The notes: generated from the letters alone by a model not told the origin. 64,000 nt of DNA from Alcaligenes faecalis (GCF_009497775.1 NZ_CP031012.1:248001-312000), one strand, 5' to 3'. Positions 28,158-37,476 are shown, counted from the first letter of the stretch. A program made the numbers and translations.

Positions 28158-28185
28158 TTTGATTGGACGCGGCCACCACTATAAT
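28158..28185 (+). promoter_or_regulatory. Candidate promoter of waaC with consensus -10 box
   Basis: A perfect -10 hexamer TATAAT (28180-28185) has a weak -35 (TTTGAT, 16-bp spacer). The expected transcription start falls six to seven bases on, at the waaC ATG itself (28192), and no Shine-Dalgarno sequence lies between. This suggests a leaderless transcript. Confidence 0.55.
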
Positions 28186-28191
28186 TCGCCC

Positions 28192-29193
28192 ATGACTTGC
28201 AAGATACTGATTGTGCGTACGTCCTCTTTGGGAGATCTGGTGCATATGCTGCCAGCAATCTCGGACATTGCACGCCATGTGCCCGGTGCACAAATTGATT
28301 GGCTCGTAGAAGAGAGCTTTGCTCAGATTCCGGGCTGGCATCCGGCAGTAAATGAAGTGATCCCGGTGGCGCATCGGCGCTGGCGCAAACAATGGTGGTC
28401 TGCCCAGACACGTCAGGAGCGCGCCGCCTTGCGCGAGCAGCTGCAATCGCGCCAATACGATGTGGTGCTGGATATGCAGGCGCTGATGAAATCCATCTGG
28501 CTGGTGCGGCAGACTAAAGGTCGTCGTCATGGGCTGGACTGGAAGTCGGCGCGTGAACCGCTGGCCTCGCTGTTTTACGACGTGCGTCATCGCGTTGGTT
28601 TCTGGCAGCCTGCTGTTTTCCGTCAGCGCAGCCTGGCCGCAGCCGCCTTTGGCTATCAGTTTGAAGGCGATCCCGATTTTGGTTTGCAAGGCTTGGCCGC
28701 GCAAGCGCCCAAGGATGAAGATCCTTACGCCATCATCATGCCTTCGGCCAGCCGCGACGATAAGCTCTGGGAGCCGGAGAACTGGCAACAGGTCTTTGAT
28801 CGTCTGCAAGGTGAAGGGATGGCACTGCGCTTGTTGGCAGGCAGTCCTGCCGAGTCCGCACGTGCCGAGGCGCTGATCGCCGGCCGCAGTCAGGCTCAGG
28901 TAATGCCTCGAATGGATTTGACGTCCATCGCTCTGCAATTGGCCGGGGCGCAAGTCATGGTGGGGCTGGATAGTGGTCTGACGCATTTGTCAGCCGGTTT
29001 GGGCCGTCCCACTATTGGTATCTATAAAGCCTCGACCCCGGTACGTACTCCTCTGGAAGGTTCTGCCTACACCGCCAGCCTGGGCGAGCGTGGCCATCCT
29101 CCGTCGGCGGAAACCGTGCTCTGTGCCATCGATCAGGCACTGGGGCGGACGGCCGTGCCGGAAGCGGCCTTGCTGGACTCGCCAAAAGACTAG
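28192..29193 (+). CDS. waaC: Lipopolysaccharide heptosyltransferase I
   Basis: Adds the first L-glycero-D-manno-heptose to Kdo2-lipid A at the inner face of the inner membrane. The 333-residue GT-B enzyme begins with the family motif KILIVRTSSLGDLVHMLPAISDI. It carries the C-terminal donor-site segment GLDSGLTHLSAGLGRPTIGIY. ATG 28192 is the only start that fits homologues and has no ribosome-binding site. The waaA gene follows 184 bp later, making a small core-LPS unit. Confidence 0.94.
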   Translation: MTCKILIVRTSSLGDLVHMLPAISDIARHVPGAQIDWLVEESFAQIPGWHPAVNEVIPVAHRRWRKQWWSAQTRQERAALREQLQSRQYDVVLDMQALMKSIWLVRQTKGRRHGLDWKSAREPLASLFYDVRHRVGFWQPAVFRQRSLAAAAFGYQFEGDPDFGLQGLAAQAPKDEDPYAIIMPSASRDDKLWEPENWQQVFDRLQGEGMALRLLAGSPAESARAEALIAGRSQAQVMPRMDLTSIALQLAGAQVMVGLDSGLTHLSAGLGRPTIGIYKASTPVRTPLEGSAYTASLGERGHPPSAETVLCAIDQALGRTAVPEAALLDSPKD

Positions 29194-29377
29194 TTCGGGT
29201 CGGATAGCCAATTCGTTTTTTGTCAGCCGGCTTTGTGCTTACAATACGCGATGCTAAGGGGCCTGCCGCCCCGCCTGGGTGCAGGCCCTTTGTCTGCCTG
29301 GCACCGTTTTCTATCTGTCTTCCTGGTAGCGTCGAGCGTGGCTTCGCTGCTGCTGATTTCATGCCGAGGCCAAGCGG

Positions 29378-30703
29378 GTGAACCGATTCTTCTATACCGC
29401 CTCTATTCGCATTCTGGCTCCAGCCTTGATGGCCTGGATGGGCTTGCGTGCCCGTCGAGCGGGTGGTGAATGGCAGGTGTTATCGGGCCCTCGCTTTGGT
29501 TTTTATGGTTCCCTGCCTGCGCCCAGGAAAGCGCCTGTGTGGGTGCATGCGGTCAGCCTGGGTGAAACGCGCGCGGCTCAACCTTTGATTCGTGCCTTGT
29601 TGGATCAGGGTGAGACGGTTTTGCTGACGCATATGACTGTCACGGGCCGTACAGAAGGGGCGAATGCATTTGCGGCTGAAATTGCCAGTGGGCAATTGCT
29701 GCAACAATGGCTGCCTTACGACTTTCCCGGCTCGGTACGACGTTTTTTTGCCCATTACCGTCCCTGTGCCGGGGTGCTGATCGAACGCGAGGTGTGGCCC
29801 AATCTGCTGGCTGCGGCACGCCGACAAGGTGTTCCCATGATGTTGGCCAGTGCCCGGTTCTCGGAAAGCGCACTGCGCACTAGCCTGAAAGCAGGCTCGG
29901 TCATGCGAGAAGCCTACCGTTCCTTCAAGCTGATCTACGCACAAAGTCTGGCTGATGCGCAGCGTCTGGAGCTGGCGGGCGCACAAGGCGTGCGTGTGTC
30001 CGGGAATCTGAAGTTTGATGTTGTTTTGCCACAGGACAAGATTGCACGTGGCCGTGGCTTTGCCAGTGACCTGGGCCGACGTGTGGTGGTGATTGCCAGT
30101 ACGCGCGAGACTGAGCATGTCGATTTTATTGATGCCATTGCCCATTACCTGCGCCGTGAACGCGAGCATGGCAGTGAGCTGCATAGCCCCGTCCTGTTTG
30201 TCGTGATTCCGCGTCATCCCGAGCGTTTTGAGGAAGCGGCTGACTATTTGAATCAGCTAGGTTTGCGCTCTGTGCGGCGCAGCGAGTTGCTGGAGCAGGG
30301 CGATACCAGCACCAGCGCTATCCAGGCCTGCCGTGAAGTGGATGTGTTGCTGGGCGACACAATAGGCGAAATGCACTGGTATTACGGCCTGGCACGTGTC
30401 GCCATTGTGGCAGGCAGCTTCCAGCCTCTGGGCGGGCAGAATTTTATTGAGGCTTGCGCCGTGGGTGTCCCTGTGATTGTGGGCCCGCATACGCATAATT
30501 TCGCCCAGGCCATGCAAGATGCCATGCACGCCGGTGCCGCGATACGGGCAGGTACGCCAGCCTTGGCGTTGCAGCAGGCCGTGGAGCTGGTGGATGATCC
30601 AGCACGCCATCACAAGATGGCTGACGCGGGTTTGCATTGGGTTCAAATGCATGAAGGCGCAGTGCAACGCGTACTTTCTGGATTGGCACAAATTCGCGAT
30701 TAA
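29378..30703 (+). CDS. waaA: 3-deoxy-D-manno-octulosonic acid (Kdo) transferase
   Basis: Membrane-anchored GT-B enzyme that transfers Kdo from CMP-Kdo to lipid A precursor. The 441 residues include an N-terminal hydrophobic anchor (IRILAPALMAWMGL), the acceptor-site motif WVHAVSLGETRAAQPLI, EREVWPNLL, VSGNLKFDV, and the donor-site GGQNFIEACAVGVPVIVGPHTHNF. The start appears to be GTG 29378 with only a weak ribosome site. It is followed by a bidirectional terminator shared with the convergent cold-shock gene. Confidence 0.94.
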   Translation: MNRFFYTASIRILAPALMAWMGLRARRAGGEWQVLSGPRFGFYGSLPAPRKAPVWVHAVSLGETRAAQPLIRALLDQGETVLLTHMTVTGRTEGANAFAAEIASGQLLQQWLPYDFPGSVRRFFAHYRPCAGVLIEREVWPNLLAAARRQGVPMMLASARFSESALRTSLKAGSVMREAYRSFKLIYAQSLADAQRLELAGAQGVRVSGNLKFDVVLPQDKIARGRGFASDLGRRVVVIASTRETEHVDFIDAIAHYLRREREHGSELHSPVLFVVIPRHPERFEEAADYLNQLGLRSVRRSELLEQGDTSTSAIQACREVDVLLGDTIGEMHWYYGLARVAIVAGSFQPLGGQNFIEACAVGVPVIVGPHTHNFAQAMQDAMHAGAAIRAGTPALALQQAVELVDDPARHHKMADAGLHWVQMHEGAVQRVLSGLAQIRD

Positions 30704-30781
30704 ATACGTGGCTGTTTATTAGCTAATAAGTATTTAGTTTTACGTGTTTTGGAATTTGTGGCGATTTGAGGACAGCTTGTC

Positions 30782-30795
30782 TTGATTTGAATCAA
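30782..30795. promoter_or_regulatory. Perfect FNR-consensus palindrome in a convergent intergenic region
   Basis: TTGATTTGAATCAA matches the FNR consensus TTGAT-N4-ATCAA at all ten positions. It lies between the 3' ends of waaA and the cold-shock gene, just before their shared terminator, so no promoter is nearby. It may be coincidental or part of the mRNA 3' structure. Confidence 0.3.
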
Positions 30796-30802
30796 GTTAA
30801 AT

Positions 30803-30831
30803 AAAAAAGCCCGCATTAAGCGGGCTTTTTT
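30803..30831. terminator. Bidirectional terminator between waaA and the cold-shock gene
   Basis: The stem GCCCGC / GCGGGC with loop ATTAA is preceded by A6 and followed by T6, so it can end transcripts from both directions. Confidence 0.92.
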
Positions 30832-30858
30832 GAGATCTAAAAACTGATCGAGATCGAT

Positions 30859-31068
30859 TTACAGTTTTTGGATGCTCTTAGCTTGTGGACCCTTTTGGCC
30901 TTCAGCCGACACGTACGAAACGCGTTGGTTTTCTTCCAAGGATTTAAAGCCCGTGCCCAAGATGTCGGAATGGTGAACGAAAAGATCTTTGCCACCGTTG
31001 TCGGGGGAGATAAAGCCGTAGCCTTTTTCGTTATTGAACCATTTCACGATACCGGTTTCTGTTTGCAT
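30859..31068 (-). CDS. Cold-shock domain protein (CspA family)
   Basis: Small single-stranded RNA/DNA-binding protein of 69 residues forming one cold-shock beta-barrel. RNP1 (KGYGFI) and RNP2 (DLFVHHS) are intact, and the protein opens with [15 protein letters not shown]. The ATG at 31068 is favoured because AGGGA lies nine bases upstream; an ATG three codons earlier is possible. The candidate promoter is about 130 bp upstream, giving the long 5' leader typical of temperature-responsive csp mRNAs. Whether it is cold-induced cannot be told from sequence. Confidence 0.96.
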   Translation of the reverse strand: MQTETGIVKWFNNEKGYGFISPDNGGKDLFVHHSDILGTGFKSLEENQRVSYVSAEGQKGPQAKSIQKL

Positions 31069-31200
31069 TTCCTGCATTCCCTAAAAATGACGAGCAATCT
31101 GCTCAAAAAAGATTGTCAAGATGTAAAAATCAGGGCAATGAGTATTAGAAACAATACCGTATTGAACAAACTTCGACGAACTTGAAATCCTGCACCGCCA

Positions 31201-31230
31201 ATCGTAGGGGGTATTTAACCTGTAAGTCAA
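31201..31230 (-). promoter_or_regulatory. Candidate promoter of the cold-shock gene
   Basis: On the minus strand, TTGACT (31230-31225) and TACGAT (31206-31201) are separated by 18 bp. Transcription from here would give a 5' leader of roughly 125 bases before the csp start codon. Confidence 0.6.
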
Positions 31231-31322
31231 GCTAAATCGACCCTTTGCGTGGTTTTCAGGCAGTGTTTGATCAACAATTACAACCAAGCTTGTTATCGCA
31301 ACGGACCCCTCTGCGCCCCTCG

Positions 31323-32153
31323 TTAAAGTCCGTGGTATTTACGACCAAATTCAAGCGTAGCATGAAAGAAACCGGACTTGCTACCACAGTCGTAACGCGT
31401 GCCTTCATATTCATATGCATATACCGCGCGACTTTCCAAAAGACTGGCAATTCCATCCGTTAATTGAATCTCTCCACCCACCCCTGCTTGAGTGCGTCGC
31501 AGGTGGTCAAAGATTTCCGGTTCCAATACATAACGGCCTACAACGGCTTGTGTAGAAGGGGCGACTTCGGGTGCGGGCTTTTCAACAATTCCATTAAGTC
31601 GAGTTGCTTTTGAGTCGACTAAATTACCCGAAACAATTCCATATTTATTTGTTTCATTTCTATTTACATTTTGAGTTGCGACAATACTTCCGTTGTATTG
31701 ATGCGCAGCCTCAACCAGCTGCCGTGCCACGGGCGTGGTGGCGTCGATCAGGTCGTCGGCCAGCAGGACCAGGAAGGGCTCGTTGCCCACGATGGGGGCA
31801 GCGCACAGCACGGCATGACCCAGACCCAGCGCGCGTGGCTGGCGGGTGTAAATACAGCTTACATGGCTGGGAATGATGTTTTGAACGGCATCCAGCAATT
31901 CCAGCTTGTTCTTGCCTTCCAGCTCGTGCTCCAGTTCCGGGATGCTGTCAAAGTGATCTTCGATGGCGCGCTTGTTTCGGCCGGTGATAAAGATCAGTTC
32001 TGTGGCACCCGCAGCGATGGCTTCTTCGACGGCATACTGAATCAGCGGCTTGTCGACAATAGGCAACATTTCCTTGGGCATGGCCTTGGTGGCAGGCAGA
32101 AAACGCGTGCCTAGACCAGCGACGGGAAAAACAGCTTTGCGTATGGGTTTCAT
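31323..32153 (-). CDS. galU: UTP-glucose-1-phosphate uridylyltransferase
   Basis: Makes UDP-glucose for cell-surface polysaccharides. The 276-residue product carries the nucleotidyltransferase motif [41 protein letters not shown], and NKYGIVSGN. It ends normally and is complete. It lies downstream of birA-coaX and a 58-codon gene on the same strand; an 18-bp gap separates it from the latter, so co-transcription is likely. Confidence 0.96.
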   Translation of the reverse strand: MKPIRKAVFPVAGLGTRFLPATKAMPKEMLPIVDKPLIQYAVEEAIAAGATELIFITGRNKRAIEDHFDSIPELEHELEGKNKLELLDAVQNIIPSHVSCIYTRQPRALGLGHAVLCAAPIVGNEPFLVLLADDLIDATTPVARQLVEAAHQYNGSIVATQNVNRNETNKYGIVSGNLVDSKATRLNGIVEKPAPEVAPSTQAVVGRYVLEPEIFDHLRRTQAGVGGEIQLTDGIASLLESRAVYAYEYEGTRYDCGSKSGFFHATLEFGRKYHGL

Positions 32154-32170
32154 AATGTCGTCAATCGAGA

Positions 32171-32347
32171 TCAGGGGGCAGCAGGTGTTGGGTGGCTGGG
32201 TGTTCCCAACTGAATGGAGTCCTGGTTTCGCTGCGAAAACTGCCGAGGCTCACGTCCTTGTTCGCTGGGAGGTGTGCCAAAAAAGCCTTGTCCAAAGGCT
32301 AGAAGGGCAACGTTGGCCACCAGGATCAGTATGAAAAGCAGTCGCAT
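32171..32347 (-). CDS. Small membrane-anchored protein, possibly a shortened SPOR-family relative
   Basis: A 58-codon reading frame with a hydrophobic N-terminal helix ([19 protein letters not shown]) followed by [16 protein letters not shown] and a glutamine/proline-rich tail. As I recall, the opening resembles longer SPOR-domain proteins encoded next to coaX in Bordetella relatives, where a C-terminal SPOR domain follows. Here the frame stops at a TGA before any such domain. It could be a truncated remnant or a genuine short protein. A weak AGGG precedes the ATG. It sits between coaX and galU on their strand. Confidence 0.6.
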   Translation of the reverse strand: MRLLFILILVANVALLAFGQGFFGTPPSEQGREPRQFSQRNQDSIQLGTPSHPTPAAP

Positions 32348-32486
32348 CGCAGATGCCCTGAAAAATACAGTTCAACCCAAGATTGTACGGGCAGGCGGGT
32401 TTAAGTTCATCCGTTTTAATGCCAATCGTATCCATGGGTCACCCGGATTGCGCAGGTGAGAGGGGCGGTTGTGAGCCTGGATCGAC

Positions 32487-33323
32487 TTACAAATGAGCTG
32501 CAAACAGCGCCAGACCCCGCAAAGCGGGCGTTTCCAGCTCGTGCAGGCGGGGTATCTCTATATTGAGCAAGCGGCAATGATGACTTAATTGTTCTAACAG
32601 TTCTTGTTGCGCCAGTGCGCGGCCACCGCCAGCCAAAAAGACCAATGGGCAATGTCCCAGATGCTGACGGCCTTTCTCCCACTGCCGCAACACGGCTCCA
32701 GCCTGCGCTGCTGCAACCCCGGTACTGATAGCCGCTTGAGTATTGCGCGGGAATGCCGCTGTTTGCCCATGCGCTTCAGGCAGCTGTGCCGTATTTTGCT
32801 TGAGTGAAGCCAGCATCAGGCTGGGGCCGGGCAGAATGGACCCACCCAGAAAGTGACGCACTTCATTTTGTGCAGGTCCCAGCAGATCAATCGTGGTGGC
32901 CGTACCAAAGCTGATCAGCAAGGCGCCTTGCTCGTCCGGGTATTCCTGGGACAGCAAATCGCTTAAGCCTAGTAAAGAGGCCCAGCGGTCTGCGCCCAGT
33001 TGGCCTGCCTGTTCATAATCGTTGTGCAGCCCAAAAGCCTGCTCTTGCGCCTGCAACCAGCGTATCGGTCCCAAACCCAGACGGCTGACGGCTGCATCAA
33101 TCTGCTTTTGCACCTGCGGCCCTGCCACATTCACCCCCAGCGCTTGCACACCTTTTTGCTTGGCAAATTCTTGCAGCGGGGCCTGGCCTGCTTCCAGCCA
33201 AACCGCCAATTGATCCAATTGGTCGGCATGCACGCTAACCGGCTGGCTTTCGCGCGCGCCGGTTAAAGGATGACACCACCCTAATTTGATACGGGTATTG
33301 CCAGAGTCGATGAGCAGGGTCAT
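32487..33323 (-). CDS. coaX: Type III pantothenate kinase
   Basis: Phosphorylates pantothenate in the first step of coenzyme A synthesis. The 278-residue actin-fold enzyme shows the phosphate-binding LLIDSGNTRIKLGW, the substrate-site GADRWASLLG, and the catalytic region LISFGTATTIDLL with FLGGSILPG. It follows birA by a 38-bp gap on the same strand, the standard birA-coaX pairing of betaproteobacteria (Bvg accessory factor homologue). Confidence 0.95.
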   Translation of the reverse strand: MTLLIDSGNTRIKLGWCHPLTGARESQPVSVHADQLDQLAVWLEAGQAPLQEFAKQKGVQALGVNVAGPQVQKQIDAAVSRLGLGPIRWLQAQEQAFGLHNDYEQAGQLGADRWASLLGLSDLLSQEYPDEQGALLISFGTATTIDLLGPAQNEVRHFLGGSILPGPSLMLASLKQNTAQLPEAHGQTAAFPRNTQAAISTGVAAAQAGAVLRQWEKGRQHLGHCPLVFLAGGGRALAQQELLEQLSHHCRLLNIEIPRLHELETPALRGLALFAAHL

Positions 33324-33361
33324 GCCGGGTCGTCAGAACTAAAAAGAGTGCAGTATAGCGA

Positions 33362-34231
33362 TCAGCGTTGAGCGCGAACGGAAACTTCGCCCACTGTGAC
33401 CGCACGTTCGGATCCATCGGGGTGGCGCAACAATAACTGCCCCGAGGTATTGATGCCCGTCACGATGCCCGTGTGCAGGATCTGGCCGTTATCGATGATA
33501 TGGACTTGCTGGCCAATCAGCGCATCAACCTGCGCGTAGCGTGTGGGCAGATCCGCAAAACCGTGGGCGGTGACGTGATTCAGGCTCAGGTACAGGCTTT
33601 GTGCAACCTTGGCCACAATGTCCGAACATCGTGCCAGGGATGCTTGCTGGGAGTGTTCCGCAATGCTGCTCCAGTCCGCAATGGCGCGTTGCGTGTTCTG
33701 GCTGATGGTTTCCGCCTCACGCAGGTTCAGGCCTATACCAATAATCACCACATGATGGTCACTGGAGCTGGGCGCAGCGCTGGCGCGGGTTGCTTCAACC
33801 AGAATGCCGGACAGCTTGGCCTGATCCCACAGCACGTCATTGGGCCATTTCATGGCCAGACGATTGCGCACGGCTGGTTCCAGAAACTGGCGCAGCGCTT
33901 CCGTCGTTGCCAGACCGGACAGTGGCGAAAGAGTAGGCAACTGCCGCGCAGGCAGAAAAATATCGAAGGCACAGGAAAACATCAGGTTTGCACCGATGCT
34001 GTTTTCCCAGGTGCGCCCGGCGCGTCCACGGCCCCGGCTTTGCAGATGAGCGCCCAGTAACCAGGGACGCACACGCGGCCCGGACTCCTGGCGAGCCAGG
34101 GCGAGCAAATCCGCGTTGGTTGATTCGGTCGAGTCTACCCAGCGTATCTGGGGGAAATGTGGCAAGCGCGTACGCAACTCCGCCACCATATCGCGAGGGC
34201 TGGGTAGGGTGAATGCAGAAGAGGTATTCAT
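33362..34231 (-). CDS. birA: Biotin-[acetyl-CoA-carboxylase] ligase
   Basis: Attaches biotin to the carrier protein of acetyl-CoA carboxylase. The 289-residue product carries the biotinyl-AMP loop SRGRGRAGRTW, VDSTESTNADL, and KWPNDVLWDQAKLSGILVE. The N-terminus has no helix-turn-helix domain, so this is the monofunctional class and should not repress a biotin operon. The ATG at 34231 removes an unrelated upstream extension and gives normal length. Confidence 0.95.
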   Translation of the reverse strand: MNTSSAFTLPSPRDMVAELRTRLPHFPQIRWVDSTESTNADLLALARQESGPRVRPWLLGAHLQSRGRGRAGRTWENSIGANLMFSCAFDIFLPARQLPTLSPLSGLATTEALRQFLEPAVRNRLAMKWPNDVLWDQAKLSGILVEATRASAAPSSSDHHVVIIGIGLNLREAETISQNTQRAIADWSSIAEHSQQASLARCSDIVAKVAQSLYLSLNHVTAHGFADLPTRYAQVDALIGQQVHIIDNGQILHTGIVTGINTSGQLLLRHPDGSERAVTVGEVSVRAQR

Positions 34232-34288
34232 GACAATCCGGTACACTGGATGAGTTAAACGTAATCTTATGTGATATTTGATCTGAGC

Positions 34289-34939
34289 ATGTCTGAACGC
34301 GTAGATACAATCCAATTTTCCGGCCAGGCCGGTGTTATTGACTGTGCTCTGGACTGGCCAGCAGGCGAGCCCAAGGGTTGGGCCTTGTTGCTGCATCCTC
34401 ACCCTTTGCATGGTGGAGCACGCAATAACAAAGTCGTGACCACCTTGTCGCGCAGTGCCACTCAACATGGTTTGCTGGCAGTACGCCCCGATTTCCGTGG
34501 TGTCGGAAAATCTGCTGGGGAGTTCGATAGCAGCCGTGGCGAAACCGCCGATATGCTGGCCCTGATTGAGCAATTCCCATCGCATTTCCCGCAGTGGAGT
34601 TCCGGCCCATCCATGTTGGCCGGTTTTTCATTTGGCACCGCGGTCGCTGCTCAAGTGTATGCCAGCCTGCAAGAAGCCCAGGCACCTTTGCCCAGTGCTT
34701 TCATCCTGACCGGCACGGCAGTCAATCGTTTCCGATTTCGGGATGTCAGCCCTCCTGCCGATACCTTATTAGTACACGGTGAAACCGACGATGTTGTTCC
34801 CCTGTCGGAAGGCATGGACTTTGCGCGTGAGCATCAACTGCCCATGGTGGTGCTGCCCGACGCCGGCCACTTTTTTCATGGCAAGCTGATTCAGCTGCGC
34901 GAGCTGGTTAGCCGTCATTTGGCCGGGCTTGGAACCTAA
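34289..34939 (+). CDS. Alpha/beta hydrolase (COG2945-like)
   Basis: A 216-residue serine hydrolase. The nucleophile elbow GFSFGT, the early LLLHPHPLHGGARNNKVV segment, and the late Asp/His pair (ETDDVVP and DAGHFFHG) complete the triad. It is the short alpha/beta hydrolase type whose substrate is generally unknown. ATG 34289 (MSERVDTIQF) is favoured over an upstream in-frame codon. It is divergent from birA and 126 bp upstream of the D,D-carboxypeptidase gene. Confidence 0.88.
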   Translation: MSERVDTIQFSGQAGVIDCALDWPAGEPKGWALLLHPHPLHGGARNNKVVTTLSRSATQHGLLAVRPDFRGVGKSAGEFDSSRGETADMLALIEQFPSHFPQWSSGPSMLAGFSFGTAVAAQVYASLQEAQAPLPSAFILTGTAVNRFRFRDVSPPADTLLVHGETDDVVPLSEGMDFAREHQLPMVVLPDAGHFFHGKLIQLRELVSRHLAGLGT

Positions 34940-35064
34940 GCCGGGTTTTGCTTTCAAATCGTTGCGTTTTCCTGCTCAGACTCAGGGGCCTTGCCCCTCA
35001 CAGGCCCAGATGGCTCTGCCATAATGGGTTCTTTCCGCCACTGTCAAAGCAATCGATTTTTCCC

Positions 35065-36294
35065 ATGACTTCTATTCAAAAATTTGCATCTCCGGTCCTC
35101 TCCCGTTGTGTGGTGGCTCTTGCCCTGGCGCTGCCTATGGTGGCTCAGGCACAAACTCAAACCCCTGCCCCGACAGAATCGGCCCAAGTGCTTGGCGCTC
35201 AGACGCCTGCCTTGCCGGGTGATTTGTCCGTGGTGCCCGCACCTGGCCTGACGGCCCGTGCCTGGTTGTCCATGGACGTTAATAGTGGCCAGATCATCGC
35301 TGCAGAAGGGCTGAACGAGCGGGTCGAGCCTGCTTCCCTGACCAAGCTGATGACGGCTTACCTGGTCTTTGATGCTCTGGAATCCGGTCGCCTGAAGCTG
35401 GACCAAACCGTTGTGATTTCGGACAAGGCATGGCGCACCGAAGGTTCGCGCATGTTTGTGAAGGTCAACTCGCAAGTGGCAGTGAATGATCTGCTGCAAG
35501 GCGTGATCGTGCAGTCGGGTAACGATGCTTCTGTCGCTCTGGCTGAAGCTGTTGCTGGCAGCGAAGGTGCTTTTGCCGCCTTGATGAACGAAGAAGCCGC
35601 CAAGCTGGGTCTGACGGCGACGCATTTCAAGAATTCCACCGGCCTGCCTGATCCTGATCATCTGACCTCGGTACGCGATCTGGGGGTGTTGTCCGCGGCA
35701 CTGGTTGCCCGCTTTCCCCAGTATCTGCACTACTACAGCCAAAAAGAGTACACCTACAACAATATCAAGCAGCCCAACCGTAACCGCCTGCTTTGGCTGG
35801 ACAACACGGTTGATGGCCTGAAAACTGGCCATACCCAATCGGCGGGTTACTGTCTGGTGTCGACCGCCCTGCGCGACGGTCGTCGTGTGGTGTCGGTTGT
35901 CGTGGGTACAGCGAACGACGCCGCCCGTACAGAAAACAGCCTGAAGCTTCTGAACTGGAGCTTCCAGAACTTTGAAACGGTCAAGCTGTATGACGCCAGC
36001 AATCCTGCTGTCACCGCCCGTGTTTGGGAGGGTGAAGTCGAGAACGTGGGCCTGGGTACCGAAGGTGCCTTGTGGCTGACGGTGCCTCGCGGCAAGTCTT
36101 CGGAGATCAAGCCCGTTGCCAACTATACCCAGCCTTTGCTGGCCCCGTTGAGCAAGGGTGACAAGGTCGGTACACTGACTTTGTCCCTGGATGGCAAAGT
36201 CCTGTCCGAGCAGCCTTTGCTGGTGCTGCAAGATGTGCCCGAGGCAGGCTTTTTTGGTCGTATGGCCGACAAAGTGCGCTTGATGTTTGAGTAA
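35065..36294 (+). CDS. dacC: D-alanyl-D-alanine carboxypeptidase (PBP5/6 family)
   Basis: Trims the terminal D-Ala from peptidoglycan pentapeptides in the periplasm. A signal peptide of about 28 residues ends VAQA. The three active-site motifs are intact: SLTK in EPASLTKLM, SGN in VQSGNDASVAL, and KTG in DGLKTGHT. A C-terminal PBP5-like domain and an amphipathic tail (FFGRMADKVRLMFE) for membrane attachment finish the 409 residues. It is followed by a D-amino acid aminotransferase gene 23 bp later. The dacC/dacA assignment is by family only. Confidence 0.94.
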   Translation: MTSIQKFASPVLSRCVVALALALPMVAQAQTQTPAPTESAQVLGAQTPALPGDLSVVPAPGLTARAWLSMDVNSGQIIAAEGLNERVEPASLTKLMTAYLVFDALESGRLKLDQTVVISDKAWRTEGSRMFVKVNSQVAVNDLLQGVIVQSGNDASVALAEAVAGSEGAFAALMNEEAAKLGLTATHFKNSTGLPDPDHLTSVRDLGVLSAALVARFPQYLHYYSQKEYTYNNIKQPNRNRLLWLDNTVDGLKTGHTQSAGYCLVSTALRDGRRVVSVVVGTANDAARTENSLKLLNWSFQNFETVKLYDASNPAVTARVWEGEVENVGLGTEGALWLTVPRGKSSEIKPVANYTQPLLAPLSKGDKVGTLTLSLDGKVLSEQPLLVLQDVPEAGFFGRMADKVRLMFE

Positions 36295-36317
36295 TCCCTT
36301 GGTGCGAGGCTGAACCT

Positions 36318-37190
36318 ATGATTGCAGGCATTGATCCCGACAGTATTGTTTATTTGAACGGCGATTTCGTGCGCTTGGGCGAAGCCAAGATCTCGGTACT
36401 GGATCGTGGCTTCATCTTTGGCGACGGCATCTACGATGTCGTGCCTGCTTATCACGGGAAACCTTTTCGTATCGATGGACACCTGGGGCGTCTGGAGCGC
36501 AGCCTGGCAAAAGTAGGCATCACCAACCCCTTTACCCGTCGTGAATGGGAAAAGCTGGTGCTGGATATGCTGGCCCGTTCGGGCCGTGGTGCCGATTGCA
36601 TGGTCTACATTCAGGTGACCCGAGGCGTTGCCAAGCGCGAACATGCCTTCCCCAGCAATGTGGCGCCCAGCATCTTCATCATGGTCTCGCCCTTCAAGCG
36701 TGTGCAGCAAGAACGAGAAACGGGTTTGAAGGCGGTGGCCATTGAAGATGAACGCTGGCTACGTTGCGATATAAAATCCGTTTCCTTGCTGGGCAATGTG
36801 TTGGCCAAGCAGCAGGCAGTCGAAGCCGGTGTGGACGAGGTCATTCAGTTCAGAGATGGTTTTCTGACCGAAGGGGCCTCCTGCAATATCTGGATTGTGC
36901 GCGACGGCACCTTGCTGGCACCCATGCGCAACAATTTGATCCTGGAAGGGATTCGCTACAGTTTGATGGAAGAGCTGGCCGCCCAGGCGGGCATAGCTTT
37001 TCAGGCGCGTCAGATCTCTCGTGAAGAGGTCGACACTGCCGACGAAATTATGATGACGTCAGCTACCAAAGAGGTGCTGCCCATCGTTGTGTTTAACGGT
37101 CAGCCCGTCGGTGACGGACGACCCGGCCCTGTCTTTGCCAAATTACGTGAAGGCTATGACAAGGCCATCAAGGCTGCGGAGCAAGCATGA
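36318..37190 (+). CDS. D-amino acid aminotransferase (class IV)
   Basis: PLP enzyme that transaminates D-alanine or similar D-amino acids. The fold-type IV features are the N-terminal VYLNGDFVRLGEAKISVLDRG, the PLP lysine in DIKSVSLLGNVLAKQ, and EGASCNIWIVRDG. The 290-residue length is typical. Its position after the D,D-carboxypeptidase suggests recycling of released D-alanine (inference). Its stop overlaps the next ATG by 4 bp. Confidence 0.93.
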   Translation: MIAGIDPDSIVYLNGDFVRLGEAKISVLDRGFIFGDGIYDVVPAYHGKPFRIDGHLGRLERSLAKVGITNPFTRREWEKLVLDMLARSGRGADCMVYIQVTRGVAKREHAFPSNVAPSIFIMVSPFKRVQQERETGLKAVAIEDERWLRCDIKSVSLLGNVLAKQQAVEAGVDEVIQFRDGFLTEGASCNIWIVRDGTLLAPMRNNLILEGIRYSLMEELAAQAGIAFQARQISREEVDTADEIMMTSATKEVLPIVVFNGQPVGDGRPGPVFAKLREGYDKAIKAAEQA

Positions 37191-37459
37191 CTATTTCCCC
37201 CGAAGAATCGTTGATCGAATACCCCAGTGACTTTCCTATCAAAGTCATGGGCCAGACCCACGACACCCTGCAAGACGAATTGCTGGCCATTGTGCTGGAA
37301 CACGATCCAGGTTTTGACGCTGCCACGATTGAGGTGCGTCCCAGCAAGGCAGGCAACTACACGGGCCTGACCTTTACCGTGCGCGCTGTCTCGCGCGAGC
37401 AGCTGGATAACCTTTACCGTGCCCTGCATGCGCACCATCTGGTGCGTGTGGTGATGTAA
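37187..37459 (+). CDS. ybeD: YbeD family protein (DUF493)
   Basis: A 90-residue alpha/beta ACT-like protein with the family segments [14 protein letters not shown] and [17 protein letters not shown]. Its biochemical function is unresolved; it is conserved next to lipB in many proteobacteria. It overlaps the aminotransferase stop by 4 bp and precedes lipB by 17 bp, so it is co-translated with this operon. Confidence 0.94.
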   Translation: MTISPEESLIEYPSDFPIKVMGQTHDTLQDELLAIVLEHDPGFDAATIEVRPSKAGNYTGLTFTVRAVSREQLDNLYRALHAHHLVRVVM

Positions 37460-37476
37460 GCAGGGATCAGGCGTTC

